DNA from: Erysipelotrichaceae bacterium
GTDB taxonomy: Bacteria > Bacillota_I > Bacilli_A > Erysipelotrichales > Erysipelotrichaceae
Direction: 5' to 3'
DNA: 33,495 nucleotides
Assembly: GCA_017473265.1 (NCBI GenBank)
Contig: JAFULQ010000027.1
Span: 1 to 33,495, forward strand
Shown piece by piece: positions 23,301 to 31,400 of the stretch. A program made the translations under genes and the position numbers. Numbering within the stretch: the stretch's first letter is position 1; each line of letters opens with the position of its first letter. The notes beneath the pieces are model-generated. The model saw only the letters and a list, made by a program, of their open reading frames with translations. It ran no database searches and had not been told where the DNA came from.

Positions 23301-25703
23301 ATACAATCCTACAAAATCACCAATATCACCAGTTGCAGTAACTAAAATTGGTTCATTACCAGCATATGTATCTTTATCAGACTTAAGCGTTCTTTCAACA
23401 TCCTTAGATTCAATCGTTCTAACCATGATTTTAGATTCATCCCACATTAAATCCCAGTTAAAACCAGATTTTGTACATTTCATAATATCTAACCATGTAC
23501 CATTAGTAATATATTTCAAATACTTTTGGCTATAGTTAAATGTTTTATTTGTATCAACATATTTCCATACATCATAAGCAGGCTTCTTAGAACCATCATC
23601 TTGTAATAAACCTAATTTATAACCAGTTTGATCATGTAATTGGAAATATGCAATTTCATCAATACAATCAATATGTGCAGCACGATAATAATATTGTGCA
23701 ACAGAAGCTGCTTGTTCATAAACAGAAGTTAAATATTTATCTGCAGAAACAGAATCTTCATCTAAGTTACAAATACTTGTTTCTGTTAATGAAACTGTAC
23801 GCATTTCTGTACCATTATATTTATTTTCAGGTTGTTCAAAATATAATTGGTATAATTCTAAATTAGCAGCTGTAATCCATGGAGAAGTCTTCCAATCACC
23901 TGTAATAGGATCCGGATTTCCATTTTTCCCACTCCAACTTGGGTCAGTTTTTGTTGGATTACTAGAAGTTGTTCCAATTGGATATGGATGGACTGCAATA
24001 CCCCAGTCATAATCCCCACGAGCTTTTTCGTATTTACTAATCCAGTCCAAAATATGTTTTGGCGCATATGAATTTTTACGAATAGAATTTCCAGTATTGT
24101 TATAACTATCATAACAATCTGTTGCCCAGTTATGAGTTAAAGAAACAACAACTTTAGCACCAGAGTTATATTTTTTAACAGCTAAGTTTGCTAAACGTAA
24201 TGTACGAGCAAATTCTTCCATGAATATGTTAAATTCAACTCTTTGATAATCACCATTTTTATCTTTATTAGGTTGTAATAAATACCAGTCATATGTATAG
24301 TCAATTTCATTACCAACAATAAACTTATTAACAATACCTAATGTAGAAGATTGAGAATAACGATTCGCCATGAATTCCATAGCCGCAATCCAATAATCTC
24401 TACCTCTTTCAGTAGAAGTATTGAAAGCCATTGTTTGTCTATTTTCTTTCGCATCCATATACAATAATGCACTTGGATAATCTTCAGTATATGTTTTAGC
24501 CCAAGAAATAAGCACTAAGCTTACATTCATACCTGCTTTTGTATAAGCAGAAATCAAACCATCTTGAGAATACACATAATCCGCATTGAAATAGAAAGTT
24601 TCACCATTACTTTCAAATTCAATAACATCCCCACGATTTGAATTATCAATAGGATTACCATTTTTATCTTCATTCGCAAGAATTAATGAACACAAGTCCA
24701 TATTAATTACAGTGTTAGAAACACCCATTTCAATTGCTTCATTAATAGTTGTATGATCTTCAAGAGTTAAACCCTTTTTAGTATGTACTTTAAAAGGTTG
24801 TTTATTACGCAATGAACTAATTTCAGATGCATAATAAGGACCAGCTAACACTTTACCATCTTGAATAATATAGTATTTAGAATACAAATTATCAAAACCA
24901 TCTTTATCATAACGATTTAATGTAACAGTTGTACTTGTCCCACAAGTATAATCAGCAACGGCAATACCCTTTTCAGAAACAAACTTACTCATACCGTTCA
25001 TAGAATCATCACTAGGATATTCTTCAGCATTAAAACGATATAATTGAGCAACACCACTCTTACCAACTGCATTTACACTAATTTTAATTTCACTACGATC
25101 AACACTAACAACAACTTGTGGTCCATCAACATCAGCTAAAGACAAATCAGGTTCTACATTCATCAATTCGACTAATTCCTCTTCAACTGTTTCATCAACA
25201 ATAGTTTCTTCATCCACCACAGTTTCATCTTCAACTACTGTTTCTTCCTCAACAGTAACTTCATCTTCGACAACAGTTTCATCTTCCACAACTTCTTCAA
25301 TAACAGTAATTTCATGTTGTTCAACTACTTCTTTATTTGCATTCAATAATACGACTTTATACTCTCCAACAGCTAAAAATAAGTTATCTGTTCTATCAGT
25401 TGTATTTCCATCGAAAATATTGAATGCAACACCACTTACAACTCCATCTGCACCATTTACTGCATACCAATAATATGGAGTTGCTTGTTCTTCAACAGTT
25501 ACTACATCATCTTTAGCAAATACAGCTACATATGCTTCTTCTTCATATGTTGCAGTAACCATTACACTTTCACCATATGTATATTCTGATTTATCCGTCG
25601 TTAAATAATTTTCACTTGCGAAAACACCTAATGATAAATTGCCAATACACATTGTGACCGCTAATACAAATGTTAATACTTTACTAAATAATCTATTTTT
25701 CAT
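20346..25703 (-). CDS. Giant cell-wall protein: Ig-like, DUF5722, metallophosphoesterase, CWB2 repeats
   Basis: This 1785-residue secreted protein is numbered from ATG 25703, which follows GTGAGG. A signal peptide (1-29, ending GVFAS) is followed by an Ig-like module (33-135), an acidic Val/Glu/Asp linker (136-182), and a DUF5722 domain (about 195-765). In DUF5722 the segments IVGNEID (Glu466) and VSLTETSIC (Glu641) resemble acid/base and nucleophile of clan A glycosidases. Two further Ig-like modules (775-993) and a short beta-rich domain follow. Next is a calcineurin-like phosphoesterase (1112-1390) with SDVH, NGDIANTG, GNHDW, LLHQS and GHSHW, so the metal ligands are complete. A Big_2-like Ig domain (1405-1484) and three CWB2 repeats (1488-1780) end the protein. 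It would be held on wall polymer and act on an external glycan or phosphorylated substrate (inference). It is the last gene of the operon. Confidence 0.85.
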   Translation of the reverse strand: MKNRLFSKVLTFVLAVTMCIGNLSLGVFASENYLTTDKSEYTYGESVMVTATYEEEAYVAVFAKDDVVTVEEQATPYYWYAVNGADGVVSGVAFNIFDGNTTDRTDNLFLAVGEYKVVLLNANKEVVEQHEITVIEEVVEDETVVEDEVTVEEETVVEDETVVDEETIVDETVEEELVELMNVEPDLSLADVDGPQVVVSVDRSEIKISVNAVGKSGVAQLYRFNAEEYPSDDSMNGMSKFVSEKGIAVADYTCGTSTTVTLNRYDKDGFDNLYSKYYIIQDGKVLAGPYYASEISSLRNKQPFKVHTKKGLTLEDHTTINEAIEMGVSNTVINMDLCSLILANEDKNGNPIDNSNRGDVIEFESNGETFYFNADYVYSQDGLISAYTKAGMNVSLVLISWAKTYTEDYPSALLYMDAKENRQTMAFNTSTERGRDYWIAAMEFMANRYSQSSTLGIVNKFIVGNEIDYTYDWYLLQPNKDKNGDYQRVEFNIFMEEFARTLRLANLAVKKYNSGAKVVVSLTHNWATDCYDSYNNTGNSIRKNSYAPKHILDWISKYEKARGDYDWGIAVHPYPIGTTSSNPTKTDPSWSGKNGNPDPITGDWKTSPWITAANLELYQLYFEQPENKYNGTEMRTVSLTETSICNLDEDSVSADKYLTSVYEQAASVAQYYYRAAHIDCIDEIAYFQLHDQTGYKLGLLQDDGSKKPAYDVWKYVDTNKTFNYSQKYLKYITNGTWLDIMKCTKSGFNWDLMWDESKIMVRTIESKDVERTLKSDKDTYAGNEPILVTATGDIGDFVGLYKANDDILTTEAIYSYPVQGSNGSVKYRSGKTYDLIAFGEVSLFRNDEAALKAGDYKLVLTSGVDGSTVIKNIKITSDYKYGSTNLSLATNKTVYKTGEEIIVTASGNSKTWVGLYGKNDKYGSGNTTSIYWYYVNEPANGHLSGKPTILQTTIHNTDSSNPGTRIAPGEYIVYLFDGSNGNDYNVVESVEISVEGAAVDALTGITYILENDTDGFANGVVTVTKDIENDSATDCIMYWADENGKPLEGYTSLGKFKLNDTKTTHQMVSHTIIPAGAKKLIAYASDGASLSEKYVSVDLPANAAYAELGKPIVEFQMMSDVHVTTDAGATGDVAKSNEHFLMMLNDIKANSPESLGIFINGDIANTGSEAEFKKVYSMYYSVANTVDYFPEIHMSIGNHDWMKGNPDNQFQKYVKIFNRNLEKQPKTVYYDEEIGGYHFIYLGGEQNHLHAYLSATQLNWFDQRMAEITKEDPNKPVFVLLHQSLYNTVSGSLPGQGWNGVANESAFRRVLKKYGQIILFNGHSHWEMNSEANMFAGTTELPTTFNTASVGYLWSSYNVIGGEFEKGSHCYYIKVYEDKIVLLGRDVENNLFIPGAAYVVQGNEITTSKEVYNISQDQQTVNLEAKTSDNAELTYSSSDASIATVTQNGTILPKSTGTVTVTIMAQGNNTSVANRKYVTVNISEANVYRVFGNTRYETSMEIADAVVELNGSKVDSIIVASGTNFADALAGSYLAAKKNAPILMTDGKNGAAIRNYIRKNVTANGVVYILGGTAAVDDSVLSGLAGYKIKRLAGDNRYATNLEILKEAGVTNEEIIVATGTGFADSLSASASGKPILLVGKKLSEQQKAYLATVQTKQYYVVGGTSAVSTALENEVKTYGEVKRIGGSTRYQTSVMVAETFFNNATSAVVAYGRNFPDGLCGGPLAYAMEAPLILTENSKAADAVAFTTTRKIASGVVLGGAGLVSDNTTRKIFGLNNSASIVKK
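25170..25310 (-). repeat. Low-complexity acidic linker coding repeat
   Basis: The DNA codes for irregular units of the form VEDETV or VEEETV, with about ten near copies, in the giant protein between its first Ig-like module and DUF5722. It is a flexible, acidic spacer and a likely site of length change by slippage. Confidence 0.7.
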
Positions 25704-25720
25704 ATTGTACCTCACAATCA

Positions 25721-28435
25721 TTAATAGATAGTAATTTCTGTTTTACTATCAAGACCGAAAATATTTCTAACAGTTTTATCTGAAACTAAACCAGCTCCAC
25801 CTAAAACTGCTCCGTCTTTAATACTTCTAATTGATGTATATGCTATTGCATCAGCTTCCTTACCGTTTTCCGTTAAAATTAATGGAGCACTTAAAGAATA
25901 TGCTAATGGGCCACCACATAATCCATCCGGGAAGTTTCTACCATACGCAACAATAGCACAAGTTGCATTAGGGAAGAATTCACTTGCAACCATCGCACTT
26001 GTTTGATAACGGTTTGCACCACCCAAACGTTCTACTGAACCATACGTTTTTAATTCAGCTTCTGTAGCTGCACTTACAGCACTCACACCACCAATAATGT
26101 AATATTGACTAGAAGAAACTGTACTTAAATATGCTTTTTGATCTGCAGTTAAGCCTTTATTCACAAGTAAAATAGGTTTTCCACTTGCACTTGCACTCAA
26201 ACTATCCGCAAATCCATTACCAGTCGCAACAATAATTTCCTCATTTGTTACAACAGCTTCTTTTAAAATTTCTAAGTTCGTTGCATAACGATTATCACCA
26301 GCTAAACGCTTAATTTGATAACCTTCCAAATTAGAAACAACTGCACCAGGTAAAGCTTTAATTCCACCTAGTAAGTAAACCATACCACCAGCATTCACGT
26401 TTTCTCTAATAAATGCTTGAATATCTGCACCATTTTTACCATTTGACATTAAAATTGGTGCACCTTTTTTAGCAGCCAAGTAACTACCAGCCAATGCATC
26501 TGCAAAACCAGTACCACTAGCAATAATGACTGTATCATACTTATTGCCTCCAGTAACCTCTTTCATATTCTTAGCAATTTGATAAGAAGTTTGATAACGA
26601 GTTGCCCCAGCAACACGTTTTACACCTTCAGCACTCACAATATTTCTCTTAATGATGTTATCTTTATTCCACTTGGCATCCCAATTGAAATCAGACTTCA
26701 CCGTTTTCATAACATCTAACCAATCAGACTCTTTAAGATGATTTAAATATAAATTAGAATACGTAAAAGACTTATTCGTATCAATATACTTCCAAACATC
26801 ATAAGCAGCCTTTTTAGTTCCATCTTTTTCAACTAAACCTAAACGATACGCATCTTGGTCATGCAATTGGAAATACGCAATTTCATCAATACAATCAACA
26901 TGCGCTGCACGATAATAGAACTGCGCAATAGACGCTGCTTGTTCATAAGTAGAAGTTAAATATTTACTATTAGAAACATCTTCCTTCTTTTCAGAACAAA
27001 TACAAGCTTCAGTAATAGAAACAGAACGCATTTCTGTACCGTTGTACATATTTTCAGGTCTTTCAAAATACAATTGATACAATTCTAAGTTTGCTGCAGT
27101 AACCCATGGAGAAGTCTTCCAATCACCAGTAACAGGATCAGGTTCCCCTTTACCTGTATACGAAGGATCAGTTACCGTAGGCAAACTAGCTACAGTTCCA
27201 ATAGGATATGGATGCACAGCAGCACCCCAGTTATAGTCACCACGAGCTTTTTCATATGTATTTAACCAATCTAACATTGCTTTTGGTGCATATGAATTAA
27301 TACGGAAACTATTACCACTATTGTTATAACTATCATAACTATTTACTGCCCAGTTATGAGTTAAAGAAACCATAACTTTCGCATCTGAATTATACTTCTT
27401 AACAGCTAGATTCGCTAAACGAAGCGTTCTAGCATATTCTTCCATAAAAGTATTAAATTCTACTCTTTGGTATTTACCATTTGCATCCTTATTTGGTTGC
27501 AACAAATACCAGTCATAAGCATAGTCAACTTCATTACCAACAATAAACTTATTAACAATACCTGTATTCACATCTTTAGAATAACGATCTGCTAAAAATT
27601 CCATTGTCGCAACCCAATACTTCAAGCCATCACCAGAAGTATTGAAAGCCATAGTTTGACTATTATCCTTAACATCAACATACATCAATGAAGAAGGATA
27701 TGTTTTTGTATATGTCTTAGCCCAAGAAATTAGGACTAAATTAACATTAATTCCCGCTTTAGAATAAGCAGAAATCAATTGATCTTGCATACTAATATAT
27801 CCACTATTGAAATAGAAAGTTTCACCATTACTCACAAAAGGAATATAGCTACTATTACCACTATTATCAACAGGAATACCATTTACATCTTCATTCGCAA
27901 TAACGAATTCACTTAAATTCATATTAATAACTGTATTAGATACACCCATATCAATTGCATCAACAATTGTAGAAGCATCTTCAAGAGTTAAACCCTTTTT
28001 ACTAACTGCTTCAAATGGTGCAAAACTACGAACAGACTCAATTTGACTTGCATAATAAGGACCAGCCACCAAATTACCATTTTCAACAATATAGAATTTA
28101 GAGAATAAGCGATCCTTACCATTTGCATCATAACGAGCAAATTCAACTATTTTACTATCTAAATCAGCTACAACTTCACCAGAATTTGAAGTTTTATTAC
28201 TCATACCAACCATTGTATCGGTTGCATAATAAGCATTCGCATCTAAACATACAACTTGTGCACCACTAGAAATGTCAACTCCTTCAACATTTACTACGAT
28301 TTTTGAAGAGTTAGCACTTACTTGAACAACCGTATTAGCGCCATTAGACGCAAATACGGTTGTAGGAAGTTGAGTTAAGCACATAGTTACTGTAAGAGCA
28401 AATACTACTAATTTTTTTATAATTGCCTTACCCAT
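25721..28435 (-). CDS. Cell-wall protein: DUF5722 domain with three CWB2 repeats
   Basis: The 904-residue secreted protein (numbered from ATG 28435, after GAGGGT) has a signal peptide (1-30, ending TVFAS), a DUF5722 domain (about 36-600) and three CWB2 repeats (606-900) with the typical GATRYQTSYQIA, SGTGFADALAGSYLA and GGIKALP motifs. It is the minimal version of the protein encoded downstream, without Ig, linker or phosphoesterase modules. The putative catalytic glutamates are Glu302 (IVGNEVD) and Glu476 (SITEACIC); AAVHPYP (His408) may add a substrate-binding histidine. The preceding gene's TAA and an in-frame ATG overlap as TAATG (28449-28445), 12 nt before the chosen start, so translation is probably coupled. 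Confidence 0.85.
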   Translation of the reverse strand: MGKAIIKKLVVFALTVTMCLTQLPTTVFASNGANTVVQVSANSSKIVVNVEGVDISSGAQVVCLDANAYYATDTMVGMSNKTSNSGEVVADLDSKIVEFARYDANGKDRLFSKFYIVENGNLVAGPYYASQIESVRSFAPFEAVSKKGLTLEDASTIVDAIDMGVSNTVINMNLSEFVIANEDVNGIPVDNSGNSSYIPFVSNGETFYFNSGYISMQDQLISAYSKAGINVNLVLISWAKTYTKTYPSSLMYVDVKDNSQTMAFNTSGDGLKYWVATMEFLADRYSKDVNTGIVNKFIVGNEVDYAYDWYLLQPNKDANGKYQRVEFNTFMEEYARTLRLANLAVKKYNSDAKVMVSLTHNWAVNSYDSYNNSGNSFRINSYAPKAMLDWLNTYEKARGDYNWGAAVHPYPIGTVASLPTVTDPSYTGKGEPDPVTGDWKTSPWVTAANLELYQLYFERPENMYNGTEMRSVSITEACICSEKKEDVSNSKYLTSTYEQAASIAQFYYRAAHVDCIDEIAYFQLHDQDAYRLGLVEKDGTKKAAYDVWKYIDTNKSFTYSNLYLNHLKESDWLDVMKTVKSDFNWDAKWNKDNIIKRNIVSAEGVKRVAGATRYQTSYQIAKNMKEVTGGNKYDTVIIASGTGFADALAGSYLAAKKGAPILMSNGKNGADIQAFIRENVNAGGMVYLLGGIKALPGAVVSNLEGYQIKRLAGDNRYATNLEILKEAVVTNEEIIVATGNGFADSLSASASGKPILLVNKGLTADQKAYLSTVSSSQYYIIGGVSAVSAATEAELKTYGSVERLGGANRYQTSAMVASEFFPNATCAIVAYGRNFPDGLCGGPLAYSLSAPLILTENGKEADAIAYTSIRSIKDGAVLGGAGLVSDKTVRNIFGLDSKTEITIY

Positions 28436-28446
28436 GTTTACCCTCA

Positions 28447-31400
28447 TTATTTTTTAACAACGATTTCATTAGCATTTGCTAAGCCGAAAATCTTTTGAGT
28501 AGTCTTATCAGATACTAATCTAGAACCACCTAAGATCATACCAACTTTAATATCTCTAGTAGATGTATATTCTACTGCATCAGCTTCTTTTCCATTTTCA
28601 GTTAAGATTAATGGTGCACGTAATGTGTAAGCTAATGGACCACCACATAATCCATCTGGATAATTGCGTCCATATGCTACCACTGCACTTGTCGCATTAT
28701 TGAAGAATGCTTCCGCAACCATTACACTAGTTTCATAACGAGTTTTTCCTCCAATACGACTAACAGCACCAAATGCTTCTACTTCTTTTGCTAAAGCAGC
28801 ACTAACTGCACTTGTACCACCAATTACATAATATTGTTTTGTTTGTACACTAGCTAAGAACGCTTTTTGTTCTTTACTTAGTTTCTTACCAACTAATAAA
28901 ATTGGTTTTCCACTTGCACTAGCACTTAAACTATCCGCAAAACCTGTACCTGTAGCAATAATAATTTCTTCATTTGTTACACCAGCTTCTTTTAAGATAG
29001 CTAAATTTGTTGCATAACGATCTTTACCATCTAAACGTTTTACAGTATAACCTGTTAAACCGCTTAATACTTTATCACTTACCGCCGCAGTTCCACCTAA
29101 AACATATACAGTTCCACCAGCAGTAACATTATTTTTAATATATGTCTTAATAGCAGTTGAATTCTTACCATCTGTCATTAAGATAGGTGCATTTTTCTTA
29201 GCTGCTAAATAAGAACCAGCTAAAGCATCCGCAAAATTCTTACCACTTGCAACAATAATAGAATCGAATGTTTCACCATTATTTAATTCTTTCATTGTAT
29301 TAGCAATTTCATATGAAGTTTCATAACGAGTATTACCAAATACACGATTCACTTTGTCAATAACAGGTTTTTCAGGTTTAGATGTAACAACATATTGACC
29401 ACCACAAACAGTACATGTATAAACAACATCACCATCTCCAGTAATACCACCATTATCGAATGTACATTCTTCTCTTACTTCTTCACCACATCTAGAACAT
29501 ACAGAATAGTGTTCTTTATGCTCAGGATCAAATGTTAATGTACCAGTTACATCATGTCCCAATGGTTCAATTGGAACTAATTCTTCTGTTCCATCTTCAT
29601 ATTTAACATATTTTTGACCCCAATCAGTACATGTAGGTTGCATTAAAATTTCCTCAAACGCTGCAGTTTTTACAATTGAGAAATATGCAATATGACGAAC
29701 ATTAGAATATCCAGCATCACCATATACAACAACCGTATAATCACCAGCATCAAGATCAATGTAATCACCTAATTTAACATCTACACCATTTCGATTTTCT
29801 TGGCCGTCTTTAGCATCAACCCAATACCAGTAATCAGATGTTGGAACACTACTTGCATCACCATCACCACTAATCTTGCCGTAGTAAATACCTACCCAAG
29901 AATCACCAACAACACCATCAGCAGAAACATTTACTACTACATCTTGAATTTCTTTTTCATTGAATTCAACTGAGGCCTTATTCGCAACATCCTTACCATT
30001 AAGCTTCATGCCATATTCTGTTTCATCAGTTTGAGAAGTAATATGAACTTCAACTTCAGACAATACATTAGAATAACCACTATCACCGAACAATACAACT
30101 TTATATGTTCCAGTAGTTAAAGAATCAAAACGCTCTATATTTCTGAAATCGAACAAGTTAACTTCAACACCATTACGATTATGACCATCACCAACTACAT
30201 AGTACCAATAGAATGATACAACACCACCTCTATTAGGGTCATATTTATCATTTTCAGCATATAAACCAACCCAAGAACCATCATTTGCACAATTAGCTGT
30301 AACATTTAATGCTTCACCAATAGAAATGTCAGTATCTTCAACTACTAAATACTTAATAGTATAAACTCCTTGGCAAACCTTACATGTATAAACGGTTTCA
30401 CCCTTGTCATTTGTACCTGTCTTTTCATAATCACAGTATTCAACTTGCTTATGATTTTCATCATGAGCACATACTTTTGTATGTTGATGAGATGCAGGTA
30501 AATATGTCCAAGCATCTGGATACTTATGACCTAAAGCAGGAATATTAATCGTTGCTGTCTTACCGTTTGCATAAGTAACAACTTTAGTACCCCATTCTTC
30601 ACAAGTAGCAGCCTTCGTTACTTGTTCACTTACTACAGTGTCATTATAGAACTCTTCTGTATATGTTCCTTTACATACAGAACATGTATATGTCTTAATA
30701 CCAGCTTCTGCACCATTTGGTTGTTTAGTAACTACAGCTTCACCAAATGTACATTCTGCTTCTTCAACATGTGTTGCATCATTTGCACACACATGACTAT
30801 GAGACTTAGTAGCTTCATCAAATACCCAAGCACCATACTTATGGCCTAGAGCTTTTAATTCAGGGAATACGTCGATACCTTCTACCAATGTAGAACCATC
30901 ACTGTAATATGTAGTCTTATAACCATCTTTATCACAAGTAGGTTGTGTAACTACCGTATTTAATACCTTAGAAGTAACTTTAATATCAATTTCTTCAATA
31001 ACGCGAGAATACTCACCATCACCAAATAATACAACCTTAAAGTCACCAGCTTTATATTCTCCACCACGTCCATTTTCATCACGTGTATCTAAGATATTAA
31101 CCGTTGAATCTTCTTCAGATAAGTAATACCAGAAAATAGATTTTACTCCACCAGCTTCAGGATTATAAGATTCACCTTTCTTATATAAACCAACCCATGC
31201 ACCATCACCAGTAAAGTTACCAGTTACATAAATAGGTTCACCATATTCGAATGTTGTTTTATTAACAACTAAATTATCTTCAGAAGTATATGTTCCTCCA
31301 CAAACTTCACACTTGAATGTAATTGTAGTCATTGCAATTGAAGAAGAAGTGAATACACAATTTTCAGTAATCTTATGACTAGTATCATTAGCACAGATAT

